A stretch of 64,000 nucleotides of DNA from Halopenitus persicus (GCF_900107205.1 NZ_FNPC01000008.1:62001-126000); one strand, 5' to 3'; shown: positions 44,462 through 53,730, counted from the first letter of the stretch. Numbers and translations are program-made. The notes: generated from the sequence alone by a model not told the origin.

Positions 44462-45874
44462 ATGTCCGCCGCCGACCCACCAGTGCCGGCCCTCGCGGAG
44501 CGCGCCGCGGCCTGCGCCGAACGTCTCCGGGCCGCCGACCGCGTCCTCCTCGCGTCCCACATCGACGCTGACGGGCTGACAAGCGGGGCGATCGCCTCGA
44601 ACGCGCTCGAGCGCGCGGGGATCGACCACGAGACCGTCTTCGAGAAGCAGCTCGACGAGGAATCGATCGCCGGGATCGCGGCCCGCGAGTTCGAGACCGT
44701 TCTGTTCACCGACTTCGGGTCGGGCCAGCTGGACGTCATCGCCGACCACGAGGCGGCCGGCGACTTCACGCCGGTCATCGCCGACCACCACCAGCCGGCC
44801 GACGCCGACACGGAGTACCACCTCAATCCGCTGCTGTTCGGCATCGACGGTGCCTCGGAGCTGTCGGGGGCAGGCGCGAGCTACGTCCTCGCGCACGCGC
44901 TGGACCCGGCCAATCGGGACCTCGCGGCGCTCGCGGTGGTGGGCGCGGTCGGCGATATGCAGGGCGGGACCGAGGGACTGACCGGCGCGAACGAGGGGAT
45001 CGTCGACCACGCGGTCGCGGCCGGCGTCCTCGAGACGCGGACCGACATCGCCCTCTACGGGCGCCAGACGCGACCGCTCCCGAAGCTGCTCGAATACGCC
45101 AGCGACGTCCGGATACCGGGGATATCGAACGACGAGGCGGGCGCGATCGCCTTTCTCTCGGAGCTGGATATCGACGTGAAGGCCGACGGCGACTGGCGGC
45201 GCTGGGTCGACCTTGACGACGCGGAGCGGCGAACGCTCGTGAGCGCGCTGTTGCAGCGGGCCGTCTCCTCGGGGGTGCCCGCGAGCCGGATCGAGGAGCT
45301 CGTCGGGACCTCCTACACGCTCACCGACGAGGAGCCCGGAACGGCGCTGCGCGACGTCAGCGAGTACTCGACGTTACTCAACGCGACCGCCCGATACGAG
45401 CGCGCGGACGTCGGGCTCGCGGTCTGCCTCGGCGAGCGCGGGGCGCCGCTCGAGCGCGCGCGGACCCTCCTGCGGAACCACCGCCGGAACCTCTCGGAGG
45501 GGCTCCAGTGGGTGAAAACGGAGGGCGTCGTCGAGGAGGACAACCTCCAGTGGTTCGACGCGGGATCGCGGATTCGGGAGACGATCGTGGGGATCGTCGC
45601 CGGGATGGCGATCGGGTCCCCGGCGGTCGACCGGTCGAAGCCGATCGTCGCCTTCGCCGAGAAGGACGCCGAGCACGTGAAGGTCTCCAGCCGCGGCTCC
45701 CACCGGCTGGTCAGGCAGGGGCTGGATCTGTCGGCCGTGATGCGGGAGGCGTCGCGGGCCGTCGGCGGCGACGGCGGCGGCCACGACGTCGCCGCCGGCG
45801 CGACCATCCCGAGCGGGACCCAGCGGGAGTTCGTGGCGGCGGCGGACGCCATCGTCGGCGAGCAGCTGGAGTAG
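44462..45874 (+). CDS. RecJ-like DHH-family single-strand nuclease
   Basis: The 470-residue DHH phosphoesterase has HIDADGLTSGAIA near 35, LFTDFGSGQLDV near 82, the DHH motif in VIADHHQPAD (near 107) and the DHHA1 glycine motif GGDGGGHDVAAGATI near 440. Archaeal relatives (GAN/RecJ group) degrade single-stranded DNA or RNA, and some associate with the replicative helicase complex. I cannot tell nuclease from an inactive partner, but the metal-binding residues are present. The ATG at 44462 lies 27-30 nt after TTTATCCC, giving a leaderless start. Confidence 0.88.
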   Translation: MSAADPPVPALAERAAACAERLRAADRVLLASHIDADGLTSGAIASNALERAGIDHETVFEKQLDEESIAGIAAREFETVLFTDFGSGQLDVIADHEAAGDFTPVIADHHQPADADTEYHLNPLLFGIDGASELSGAGASYVLAHALDPANRDLAALAVVGAVGDMQGGTEGLTGANEGIVDHAVAAGVLETRTDIALYGRQTRPLPKLLEYASDVRIPGISNDEAGAIAFLSELDIDVKADGDWRRWVDLDDAERRTLVSALLQRAVSSGVPASRIEELVGTSYTLTDEEPGTALRDVSEYSTLLNATARYERADVGLAVCLGERGAPLERARTLLRNHRRNLSEGLQWVKTEGVVEEDNLQWFDAGSRIRETIVGIVAGMAIGSPAVDRSKPIVAFAEKDAEHVKVSSRGSHRLVRQGLDLSAVMREASRAVGGDGGGHDVAAGATIPSGTQREFVAAADAIVGEQLE

Positions 45875-45946
45875 CCGCGCTGGAGCCGGGGTAACGTCGG
45901 AGTATTACGTTCGATATTTACGTTGCCGAAAGGTAACCACGCGTGG

Positions 45947-47398
45947 ATGAGTTACACCGGTCCGACTGACCTGTATATCGATGGCGAGTGGACGAGCGCG
46001 GACGACGGCGAGACGTTTACGACCGAGGATCCCGCGACCGAGGAGCCGTACGCGACCGTCGCGGAGGCGAGCGCGGAGGACGTTGACCGCGCGGTCGAAG
46101 CGGCCCGCGCGGCGGCCGATCGCGACGCCGAGTGGCGATCGCTTGACCCGCGGGAGCGCGGCCGGTACCTCGAGTCGTTCGCGGACGCGATCGAGGCCCG
46201 CAAGGACGAGATCGTCCGCGTCGAGTCCCGCGACAACGGGAAGACGCCCTTCGAGGCGACGCTCGACGTGGACATGGTCATCGACACGGTCCGGTATTAC
46301 GCCGGCTGGACCGACAAGATCGAGGGCGACGAGGTGCCGGTGCCGGGCGACCGGCTGAACTACACCGTACGCGAGCCCCTCGGCGTCACCGGCCACGTGA
46401 TCCCGTGGAACTACCCCTTCCAGCTCGCCGGCCGGAGCCTCGCGCCGGCGCTGGCGTGCGGAAACACGGCCGTCCTGAAGCCCTCGAGCACGACGCCGCT
46501 GTCCGCGCTCTACTACGCGGCGGCGGCCGAGGAGGCCGGCCTGCCGGACGGCGTCGTCAACGTCGTCCCCGGTCGCGGGAGCGTCGCCGGCAACCGGCTG
46601 GTCGAACACCCCGACGTCGACCACGTCGCGTTCACCGGGAGCACCGGGGTCGGGAAGGGCGTGATGGAGCGTGCGGCACAAAACGTCACCGGCGTCACGC
46701 TCGAGCTCGGCGGCAAGGGGCCGAACATCGTCTTCCCGGACGCCGACCTCGACGCGGCCGCGGCCGGCTGTCACTACGGGATCTTCATGAACGCCGGCCA
46801 GATGTGCTGGGCGGGCTCGCGGCTGCTCGTCCACGAGGACGTCCACGACGAGGTCGTCGATCGCGTCGTCGAGCGGGCGGAATCGACGCCGCTCGGGAGC
46901 GGGATCGACGACGACGGTCGGATGGGCCCGGTCGTCAGCGAGAGCCAACACGAGGAGGTTCTCGAGTACATCGAGACCGGCCGCCGCGAGGGCGCGACGG
47001 TCGCGACCGGCGGGGACGTCCCCGACGGAAAGGACGCGGGCTACTTCATCGAGCCGACCGTGTTCACCGACGTCACGAACGACATGACGATCGCCAGGGA
47101 GGAGATCTTCGGTCCCGTGTTGTCGGTCATCGAGTTCGGCGACCGGGAGGAGGCCATCGAGATCGCCAACGACTCGCCGTACGGTCTGATGGCCGGGATC
47201 TGGACGAGCGACCTGCAGACGGCGCACGGCGTCGCCGACTACCTCGATTACGGGATGGTCAGCATCAACGAGTTCCCGGTGACCCAGCCCCAGACGCCCT
47301 TCGGCGGGTTCAAGCAGAGCGGAAACGGCCGCGAGCAGGGGACCGAGGCGCTCCACGAGTACACCCAGACGAAGAACGTCAACGTCAATCTGGAGTGA
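45947..47398 (+). CDS. NAD(P)-dependent aldehyde dehydrogenase
   Basis: The 483-residue enzyme has the full ALDH fold. Cofactor and active-site blocks are VIPWNYPFQLAGRSLAPAL (near 148), FTGSTGVGKGVMERAA, the general-base Glu in LELGGKGPNIVF (near 255) and the nucleophile in NAGQMCWAGSRLLV (Cys near 289), then EEIFGPVLSVIEF and PFGGFKQSGNGRE. Substrate is uncertain; betaine-aldehyde-type enzymes look similar. A TATA-like GATATTTAC lies about 29 nt before the ATG at 45947; a TTG eight codons upstream is less likely. Confidence 0.93.
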   Translation: MSYTGPTDLYIDGEWTSADDGETFTTEDPATEEPYATVAEASAEDVDRAVEAARAAADRDAEWRSLDPRERGRYLESFADAIEARKDEIVRVESRDNGKTPFEATLDVDMVIDTVRYYAGWTDKIEGDEVPVPGDRLNYTVREPLGVTGHVIPWNYPFQLAGRSLAPALACGNTAVLKPSSTTPLSALYYAAAAEEAGLPDGVVNVVPGRGSVAGNRLVEHPDVDHVAFTGSTGVGKGVMERAAQNVTGVTLELGGKGPNIVFPDADLDAAAAGCHYGIFMNAGQMCWAGSRLLVHEDVHDEVVDRVVERAESTPLGSGIDDDGRMGPVVSESQHEEVLEYIETGRREGATVATGGDVPDGKDAGYFIEPTVFTDVTNDMTIAREEIFGPVLSVIEFGDREEAIEIANDSPYGLMAGIWTSDLQTAHGVADYLDYGMVSINEFPVTQPQTPFGGFKQSGNGREQGTEALHEYTQTKNVNVNLE

Positions 47399-47445
47399 CG
47401 GCCGTCACCGGCGACCCGGAACGATGACCGTCACCGGCGGCCCGA
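47396..47445. repeat. Direct repeat beginning at the aldehyde dehydrogenase stop
   Basis: TGACGGCCGTCACCGGCGAC starts with the stop codon and recurs, slightly diverged, 29 bp later (TGACCGTCACCGGCGGC). It fills most of the gap to the convergent acyl-CoA synthetase. Confidence 0.7.
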
Positions 47446-47455
47446 GTGGGGGACT

Positions 47456-49573
47456 TCACGCGCCGCCGGAACCGTCGCTCTCGTCGTAGAGGTCGGTGAC
47501 CTCGGCGGCGAACCGGTCGAGGATGTCCCGACGCTTCTTCTTCATCGTCGGGGTGAGCAATCCGTTCGCCTGAGTGAACGGTTCCGGAACGAGCCAAAAC
47601 CGTTTGATGCGTTCGTGAGGCTCGAGGTCGGCGTTCACCCTGTCGACGTCCCGCTGAATCCGATCGTGGACGCGGTCGTCTCGACTCACGGCCTTGGGAT
47701 CGTCGGAAAGATCGATGCCCTGCTCGGCGGCCCAGTCGCGAAGCGCCTCGGCGTTCGGCACGACGAGCGCGGAGACGAACTTTCGGTCGTCGCCGACCAC
47801 GAGACACTGCTCGACGACCGCGGCGTCGGCGAGCCGGTCCTCGATCGGCCCCGGCATCACGTTCTTCCCGGTCGAGAGGACGATCCGGCGGTCGGCACGT
47901 CCCCGGAACTCGAGGTAGCCGTCGGGGCGGAGCACGACGACGTCGCCGGTCCGGAACCAGCCGTCGTCAGTGAAGGCCGCGGCGGTCGCGTCGGGACGGT
48001 TCCAGTAGCCGTCGGTTACCTGCGGGCCGCGTACCAGAAGCTCGCCGAGCGTGCCCTCGACGTCGGCGGCGTGGTCATCGTTCGTCGCCGCGTCGGCGTG
48101 GGCATCGTTCGCCGTCGCGTCGGCGGCTTGGTCGTCGTCCGCCACCGGGTCGTCGACGGCGCGGTCGTCGCCCGCACCCGCGTCGTCGATTTGGTCGTCG
48201 TCCGCCACCGCATCGTCGACGGCGACGTCGGTATCGACCACCGGCGGGCCGATCGTCCCGACGACGGGCGCCTCGGGCGGGTTGACCGAGACGACGGGCG
48301 CGGTCTCGGTGAGACCGTACCCCTCGAGGATGGGAAGCCCCATCCCGTGATACAGCGCGCAGAGGTCGGCCGACAGCGAGCCGCCGCCCGAGATGAAGAA
48401 GTCGACGTTCCCACCGAGCGCCTGCCGAACCGAGTCGAAGACGAGCCGGTCGGCGACCGCGCGTTTGGCGGCCAGCACCGGCCCCGGATCGTCGGTCCGG
48501 TGGACCGTTCGGGCGACCGAACACGCCCACTCGAAGATCCGGCGGGAAAGCGTCGAGTCGGACGCCTGCTGGCGCATCGCCGCGAAGAGCTTCTCGTAGA
48601 CGCGGGGCACGCTCGTGGCGGTCGTGGGGCGAACGAGCTCGAAGTCCTCGCGGAGCGTGTCCGGGCTCTCGGCGTACGCGACCGTCGCGCCGGCGGCGAA
48701 CATCAGGAAGTGGCCGGCGAGCCGCTCGAAGACGTGCGCCAGCGGGAGGAACGACAGGGTCGTCGATTCGGGGTCGATCCGTGGAATGTCCGGAGGTTTG
48801 TCCGGGCGGGGGCCGAGCCGTTTGTAACACTGCGTCAGGTTCGCCCGGAGGTTGTGGTGGGTGAGCGGGACGCCCTTGGGGCGACCGGTGGTTCCGGACG
48901 TGTAGATGAGGGTCGCGAGATCCGACGTGGAGCGCTCATCGATCCAGCCCTCGTAGGCGTCCCGGTCGAACGTTTCACGGCCGCGCTCGTGAAGCGCCGC
49001 GAGCGAGACGACGGGCGGCGTCTCATCGTCCGTGTCGTGATCCATCGGTTTCGCGTCCGGAACGTCGTCGATCGAGACGATCGCCTCGAGGTCGTGATCG
49101 AGGCCCTCGCGGACGTCGAGCACCCGGTCACACAGCGCCGCGTTCTCGACCACGACGACGCTCGCGCCCGGGTCCTCGAGCAGGTACCGGAGCCGCGAGT
49201 CCGAGGCGGACGGGTAGACGGTCGTGACGACGCCGCCGGCGGCGAGGACGGCGAAGTCGACCTGCGCCCATTCCATCCGGGTGTGGGAGATGATCGCGAC
49301 CCGGGTGTCGGGTTCGACGCCGAGATCGCGAACGCCGGCGGCGAGCCGCTCGACGATCGACCGCAGCTCGGCGTAGGTGATGTCGGCGTACTCGCCGTCG
49401 GGGGCCGCCGGGATCACGCCGCCGGAGACGAGCGACCGGTCGGCGATGCCGCCTTTATACTGCTGTGCGATCCGATCGGCGTTGCGCCGGGCGCTGCGAT
49501 CGAAGGTCCGTGGAAGCGGCTCCTCGGCGACGACCGGGTCGTCGAACTCGCGTTCCGCCTCCCGCCAGTCCAT
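47456..49573 (-). CDS. Long-chain fatty acid-CoA ligase (AMP-forming)
   Basis: This 705-residue adenylate-forming enzyme has the P-loop-like LIYTSGTTGRPKGVPLTHHN near 215, GYGLTETAPVVSVNPP near 415, the aspartate/arginine motif DGWFRTGDVVVLRPDGYLEF near 545 and the catalytic lysine region RIVLSTGKNVMPGPIED. It would activate fatty acids with ATP and CoA, as in FAA1/FadD15-type enzymes. A 60-residue Asp/Ala-rich insertion (DDAVADDDQIDDAGAGDD and similar, about 445-500) splits the domain between the TET motif and the TGD motif. Confidence 0.92.
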   Translation of the reverse strand: MDWREAEREFDDPVVAEEPLPRTFDRSARRNADRIAQQYKGGIADRSLVSGGVIPAAPDGEYADITYAELRSIVERLAAGVRDLGVEPDTRVAIISHTRMEWAQVDFAVLAAGGVVTTVYPSASDSRLRYLLEDPGASVVVVENAALCDRVLDVREGLDHDLEAIVSIDDVPDAKPMDHDTDDETPPVVSLAALHERGRETFDRDAYEGWIDERSTSDLATLIYTSGTTGRPKGVPLTHHNLRANLTQCYKRLGPRPDKPPDIPRIDPESTTLSFLPLAHVFERLAGHFLMFAAGATVAYAESPDTLREDFELVRPTTATSVPRVYEKLFAAMRQQASDSTLSRRIFEWACSVARTVHRTDDPGPVLAAKRAVADRLVFDSVRQALGGNVDFFISGGGSLSADLCALYHGMGLPILEGYGLTETAPVVSVNPPEAPVVGTIGPPVVDTDVAVDDAVADDDQIDDAGAGDDRAVDDPVADDDQAADATANDAHADAATNDDHAADVEGTLGELLVRGPQVTDGYWNRPDATAAAFTDDGWFRTGDVVVLRPDGYLEFRGRADRRIVLSTGKNVMPGPIEDRLADAAVVEQCLVVGDDRKFVSALVVPNAEALRDWAAEQGIDLSDDPKAVSRDDRVHDRIQRDVDRVNADLEPHERIKRFWLVPEPFTQANGLLTPTMKKKRRDILDRFAAEVTDLYDESDGSGGA

Positions 49574-49660
49574 AGTCGGCAGTCGGGCGGGATTCCTGAT
49601 AAACGGTGTGGGCTGTAGTCGGGAGCGGGCGACCGGAAACGCGATCCGACCGCGGGAGCG

Positions 49661-50629
49661 CTACTCGTCGAGCATTGTGAGGACGCCGCGGACGTTGAGC
49701 CGCTCGTTGGCCTCGGCCCGCTCGGTCGTCCAGACCTGGTCGAGTTCGGTGGTTCGCTCGAAGTGGCGGATCACTGCCTCGTCGGACTCGAGCTCCTCGC
49801 GCTTGCGCCGGACCGCCTCGACCCACTCGACGGATGCGCGCTGGAACTCCTCGATGACCGCGGGCTCGAACGTCCGGGGGCCGAAATGGGAAAAGCAAAG
49901 CGTCGAAGGATCGAGGTCGGCGATCGCGGCGGCGTCGGCGAGGGACTGGTCGAGGTCGAACTGCGGCGGCGGCGTCGTGGGAGTGACGGCGTCGATCTGT
50001 GGAACGTAAATCCCGGCCGCGTCGGCGGTGAAGACGACGCCGTCGTCGGGCTCGTGAAAGACGGTCTGGTGGGGCGCGTGGCCCGGCGCCTCGAGGACCT
50101 CGAGCTCCCGGTCGCCCAGATCGATCGTGTCGCCGTGGGCGAGTCCTCCGACTCGTGCTTCCGGGATCGGTTCGGGGTCGGCGTAATGGCGCCACTGGTC
50201 GCCGACGGCCGCCTTCGTTCCCTCGACGAGCCGGGACGGATCGGTGAGGTGGCGGACGCCGCGGGAGTGAACGCGGACCGACGCCTCGGGGTAGGTGTCG
50301 GCCAGCAGCCCGGCGCCGCCGGCGTGGTCGAGGTGCACGTGGGTCGGGAGGATCCACGCGAGGTCGTCGGTTCCGATCCCGATCTCGGAGAGGGTCTCGA
50401 ACAGGGTGTCGACGTTCGCGCCGGTTCCCGTGTCGATGACCGCGGGCTTGGGAGTGTCGTAGACGTATACGGAACCGTACCCGGGCGCGTCGAACATTCC
50501 GGTGTCGTGGTAGTAGAGGTCCTCGACGCCGCGAACCGCCTCGAACTCGCCGGGGGCGAGGCGGTCGACGTCGGCTTCGTGGCGTCCGATGACGCCGTCT
50601 CCGTCACTGCTCGTCTCGTCGCGTGCCAT
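49661..50629 (-). CDS. MBL-fold metallo-hydrolase
   Basis: The 322-residue protein has the metallo-beta-lactamase signature PTHVHLDHAGGAGLL near 97 (HxHxDH), a second ligand His in EAPGHAPHQTVFHEPD near 178, VVFTADAAGIYVP with the bridging Asp near 199, and CFSHFGPRTFEP near 238. The C-terminal helices are typical of the glyoxalase-II-like and flavoprotein-like subgroup. Substrate is unknown. The metal ligands appear complete, so it should be active. Confidence 0.88.
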   Translation of the reverse strand: MARDETSSDGDGVIGRHEADVDRLAPGEFEAVRGVEDLYYHDTGMFDAPGYGSVYVYDTPKPAVIDTGTGANVDTLFETLSEIGIGTDDLAWILPTHVHLDHAGGAGLLADTYPEASVRVHSRGVRHLTDPSRLVEGTKAAVGDQWRHYADPEPIPEARVGGLAHGDTIDLGDRELEVLEAPGHAPHQTVFHEPDDGVVFTADAAGIYVPQIDAVTPTTPPPQFDLDQSLADAAAIADLDPSTLCFSHFGPRTFEPAVIEEFQRASVEWVEAVRRKREELESDEAVIRHFERTTELDQVWTTERAEANERLNVRGVLTMLDE

Positions 50630-50683
50630 TGTGATCGGTGGGGGCGGTCTCGGGGTTAAGCGTTCGGTGCGCGATGAAGCCGA

Positions 50684-51361
50684 TCAGGGCGCGACGCCGA
50701 CCGTGAGTAAGGTGCCCCAGGTTCGGTACCGGTCGACCATCGCCTCGCGGCTGTCCCAGTCGTCGGTCGGGAACGCGTCCGCGGGCGGGATATCGATCTC
50801 CCGGTCCGGAATGGTGTCCTGGGACGCGACGTGGAACCCGGCCTTGCGGAAGGCCTCGCGGTACTGCGAGCGGTTCCAGAGGGTCATCTCGATGTCGATC
50901 AGCTCCTGCCACTGGTGGGTGTGTTCGCTCTCGGCGAAGTAGTTGACCGCGCAGTACCAGGTGCCGCCGGGACGGAGGATCCGACGGATCTCCGAGAGAG
51001 TGGTGTGGGGGTCGGCGGCGTAGTAGAACGCCTCCATCGAGACGACGTGGTCGACCGAGTCGTCGGCGAACGGGAGGGAATCGAAGTCGCCGACGAGGAA
51101 CCCGAGCCGGTCGTCGTCGGTGTAGGACCGGGCGTTCCGCGCCATCTCGGGCGCGCCGTCGAGCCCGTAGCCGCGGTCGATCCCGCGTTCGCGCAGCGCG
51201 CGAAGCGCGTATCCGGATCCGGTTCCAAGGTCGAGAACCACGTCGTCGGGTTCGACCGGCATCCGCGCCAGCACGTGTTTGGCGGTGTGCCAGTGTCGAT
51301 CCTCCATCCCGCGGTCCTTGCCGGCCGTCGCCCACTCGTCGAACTCCTCGCGAACGCTCAT
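50684..51361 (-). CDS. SAM-dependent class I methyltransferase
   Basis: The 225-residue enzyme has motif I VVLDLGTGSGYALRAL near 43, acidic loop GLDGAPEMA near 66, motif II GFLVGDFDSLPFADDSVDHV near 86 and ILRPGGTWYCAVNYFAE near 127. These are the marks of UbiE-like methyltransferases. A specific substrate cannot be given. The frame stays open far upstream on this strand, but the ATG at 51361 directly precedes the domain, and upstream lie 23-bp repeats. Confidence 0.88.
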   Translation of the reverse strand: MSVREEFDEWATAGKDRGMEDRHWHTAKHVLARMPVEPDDVVLDLGTGSGYALRALRERGIDRGYGLDGAPEMARNARSYTDDDRLGFLVGDFDSLPFADDSVDHVVSMEAFYYAADPHTTLSEIRRILRPGGTWYCAVNYFAESEHTHQWQELIDIEMTLWNRSQYREAFRKAGFHVASQDTIPDREIDIPPADAFPTDDWDSREAMVDRYRTWGTLLTVGVAP

Positions 51362-51396
51362 ACGATCGCTCGGTCCGGGACCGTCAAAACAGGTTC

Positions 51397-51486
51397 GGGA
51401 CGGCGGCTGCGACAGCTTCGGGACGGCGGCTGCGACAGCTTCGGGACGGCGGCTGCGACAGCTTCGGGACGGCGGCTGCGGCAGCG
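51397..51486. repeat. 23-bp tandem repeat
   Basis: Four head-to-tail copies (last one truncated) of a 23-bp unit beginning GGGACGGCGGCTGCGACAGC lie between divergent genes, upstream of the methyltransferase start. Copies are identical in the first three. Confidence 0.93.
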
Positions 51487-51516
51487 AGATTGAAATGATA
51501 GTGCGCCACGGCAGCG

Positions 51517-51530
51517 GGTTTTTAAATACT
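51517..51530 (+). promoter_or_regulatory. TATA box of the DUF2391-like gene
   Basis: GTTTTTAAATACTG is a strong TATA element ending about 20 nt before the ATG at 51548. Confidence 0.6.
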
Positions 51531-51547
51531 GACGCCGGAGTGAAGGT

Positions 51548-51988
51548 ATGAAGCGGCCACGGGTGCGACGTCCGAACTTTCGGATCGCCGACTCCGCACA
51601 ACAGACCGTCGGCGGGTTCCTGCTGGCCGGGCCGTTCGTCGTGACCGAGGAGGTGTGGGGGCTCGCACAGGGGATGCACCCCATCCAGGCGGTCCTGACC
51701 GCGGGCGTCGTCGCCGCGATCGGCTACGCGGCGCTGTACCGCGCCGACACCGGACGCGACCCCGACACGGAGCAGGCGGTCGCCGGGATCCCGATCCGGT
51801 TCGTCTCGTTGATGACCGTCTCGTTCGGGTCGGTGCTGGTGCTCGCGCTTCTCTTCGACGCGCCCGACACGTTCCTCATCGAGCAGGGGATGTCCGGGCG
51901 GGAGTTGTGGGTAACGACCGCGAAGGCCGTCACGATCGGGGCGGTCTTCAGCGTCGTCGGCGCCGCGACCGCCGACAGCGTGTTCTGA
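51548..51988 (+). CDS. DUF2391-like integral membrane protein
   Basis: The 146-residue protein has four hydrophobic segments (about 20-40, 48-66, 82-102 and 122-142) and the conserved-looking GGFLLAGPFVVTEEVWGLA and TAKAVTIGAVFSVVGAATAD. I associate it with the DUF2391 membrane family from this pattern, without a known function. It has its own promoter and no co-directional neighbour within 87 bp. Confidence 0.7.
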   Translation: MKRPRVRRPNFRIADSAQQTVGGFLLAGPFVVTEEVWGLAQGMHPIQAVLTAGVVAAIGYAALYRADTGRDPDTEQAVAGIPIRFVSLMTVSFGSVLVLALLFDAPDTFLIEQGMSGRELWVTTAKAVTIGAVFSVVGAATADSVF

Positions 51989-52075
51989 CGGGATCGGAGA
52001 CCGGTCGATCGACGGCGTTCGGTCCGTGGCCGACGTCGCAACACAACTTAAGTTCGTCCGGCGGATGCCGCCTGT

Positions 52076-52657
52076 ATGGAGTACTCGTTGGCGATCGAGA
52101 ACGCGCCGGAGACGATTCCCGGGGGAACCGGGCTGTTGTTGGTGCATCCGAGCATCGGCGAGACGGACCGGATCGACACCGACTTTCTGAAGACCGACAC
52201 CGACTCCTTTCTCGTCGTCTCGACGCGGACGACGGCGCGGGAGGTCGAGCAGAAGCTCGAGTACTACGACGTCGACGAGTCGCGGGCGACCATTCTCGAC
52301 ACGATCTCCGTCGAGCGGGGCTACTCGCGCCGGTCCGGCGACGACGTCTACTACGTGGCGGCGCCGGACGACCTCGAGGGCGTGGTCGCGTCGGTCGAAC
52401 GGTTCCTGACCGAACACGACGGGAAACGCCGCGTCTCGATCGATTCGCTCACCGAGATGGCCTACTACGCGGACGAGGAGGCGGCCTATCAGGCCGCCGC
52501 CGCGATCCTCGAACTGCTCGCGGAACACGACGCGGTCGGGCTGTTCCATCTCTCGAAGGAGGTCCACGACGAGGCGGTACTCGAGCGGTTCGAGACGCTC
52601 TTCGACGGCGTCATCGACCTGAGCGAGGACGGGACCGTCACGGCGAGGTTTAAGTAG
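52076..52657 (+). CDS. Conserved haloarchaeal protein, RecA-fold-like
   Basis: The 193-residue protein has the look of a degenerate RecA/KaiC-fold domain: ETIPGGTGLLLVHPSIGETD at a P-loop position without the GKT, SFLVVSTRTTAREVEQKLEYY, and VVASVERFLTEHDGKRRVSIDSL in the place of Walker B (each quoted as part of a strand-helix unit: VSIDSLTEMAYYADEE). It ends with a winged-helix-like GLFHLSKEVHDEAVLERF. No ATP-binding lysine is visible, so a structural or sensing role is likely. A TATA-like ACTTAAGTTC lies 27 nt upstream. Confidence 0.72.
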   Translation: MEYSLAIENAPETIPGGTGLLLVHPSIGETDRIDTDFLKTDTDSFLVVSTRTTAREVEQKLEYYDVDESRATILDTISVERGYSRRSGDDVYYVAAPDDLEGVVASVERFLTEHDGKRRVSIDSLTEMAYYADEEAAYQAAAAILELLAEHDAVGLFHLSKEVHDEAVLERFETLFDGVIDLSEDGTVTARFK

Positions 52658-52676
52658 GCCGCCCGCCAGCCGGCGC

Positions 52677-53501
52677 TCACGACGACTCGGACGACTCCGA
52701 GGTCTCGAGCGCCGCGAACGTCTTCTCGGCCCACCGGACCGCGTAGTCGGCGCCGTGGTCAGCGTAGGCAGCCGTGTCGAGCGCGGCGAACGGTGTCGGG
52801 AGGTCGAGGTCGTGCCGGACGGCCGAGCAGGCGTACTCGGTCGCCTCGGGGAACGTCATCTCGCCGCGGGCCATCCGTCTCGGGAGGGCGTCGAGCCGGC
52901 CGGTGAGGCGCTCGCCGGCGTCGACCCACGCGTCGTACAGTCGGTCGTGGTCGCCGGCCCAGCCCGCGAAGGTCTCGCGGGTGCGGAGCCCGACCCAGGC
53001 GTCGAAGAGGGCGTTCGCGACCTGGTAGACGTCGACCGGGGTGAGATCGCCCGGAACGTCCGGACCGCGGATCGCCGCGTCGAGATCCCGGTACCGGTCG
53101 CCGAAGAACGGGAGGAAGTGTTCGGGAACGTCGGCGCCGATCTCGACGAATGCGCGGGCGATCAGGAACGCCAGGAAGTCGTCCGGCGTGGTTTCCGCGC
53201 GCCGTTTGCAGATCACCGTCGGCGGGTCGGTCTGGGCGGTCCAGACGACGGTCCCGTCGCCGGGGGCGCCGACGGTGAACGTCGAGCCGCGGTACCGTTC
53301 GAGGACCGCCGGTGCGTCCGCCGGGAGCCACTCCGCGGGATAGCCCGCCGGCTCGAGCCGGTCGACGAAGAGTCCGAGGTCCTCCGCGGCGGCCGGCGGG
53401 ATCGTCTCGAAGTCCGACTCGGCGTCGAGGACCGGCGTGTCGGGTGCGTGCGTCGATCGAACCGCCTCGAGGTCGGCGGACAGCTCGCGCCGGGAGAACA
53501 T
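52677..53501 (-). CDS. Conserved haloarchaeal protein, unknown function
   Basis: I do not recognise the family. The 274-residue acidic protein is soluble, mixed alpha/beta, with VVWTAQTDPPTVICKRRAE near 100-118 and a mostly helical second half (DFLAFLIARAFVEIGADVPE, then a Trp-rich stretch AWVGLRTRETFAGWAGDHDR). It ends in Glu/Ser repeats. It starts immediately after the stop codon of the 29-codon gene upstream, with no gap, so the two are surely co-transcribed. Confidence 0.75.
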   Translation of the reverse strand: MFSRRELSADLEAVRSTHAPDTPVLDAESDFETIPPAAAEDLGLFVDRLEPAGYPAEWLPADAPAVLERYRGSTFTVGAPGDGTVVWTAQTDPPTVICKRRAETTPDDFLAFLIARAFVEIGADVPEHFLPFFGDRYRDLDAAIRGPDVPGDLTPVDVYQVANALFDAWVGLRTRETFAGWAGDHDRLYDAWVDAGERLTGRLDALPRRMARGEMTFPEATEYACSAVRHDLDLPTPFAALDTAAYADHGADYAVRWAEKTFAALETSESSESS

Positions 53502-53591
53502 TCAGGCGAAGGCGTACGACAGGATCGTGAGGATCGAGAGGATCGCGGCGCTTCCGACCGTTCCGAGGACGACCTTCGTTGGGGTGCTCAT
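53502..53591 (-). CDS. 29-residue membrane micropeptide
   Basis: An ATG at 53591 opens a 30-codon frame ending at TGA 53504-53502, which directly abuts the next gene's ATG at 53501. The product, MSTPTKVVLGTVGSAAILSI continuing LTILSYAFA, is a single hydrophobic helix with a short polar start. Third-position G/C bias and the exact junction with the downstream gene suggest that it is real. It is too short for routine gene finders. The role may be membrane recruitment of the downstream protein, which is speculation. Confidence 0.6.
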   Translation of the reverse strand: MSTPTKVVLGTVGSAAILSILTILSYAFA

Positions 53592-53640
53592 ACCGGACGT
53601 GTGGGTGCCGGTCGCTTAAATCCATTCAGTTCGGCCGAAA

Positions 53641-53730
53641 CCACGATCTCCGTTCCGTTCGACAGACGACCGGAACCACGATCTCCGTTCCATTCGACAG
53701 ACGACCGGAACCACGGTCTCCGTTGATTCC
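53641..53730. repeat. 35-bp tandem repeat
   Basis: Two full copies and one partial copy of a 35-bp unit beginning CCACGATCTCCGTTCC lie between the divergent micropeptide and acetyltransferase-like genes; the copies differ at one position. Confidence 0.85.

Noticed and set aside
50684-52567. A 627-residue protein ending in the methyltransferase
   Set aside because: The upstream part is antisense to two well-supported genes and crosses the 23-bp repeats.
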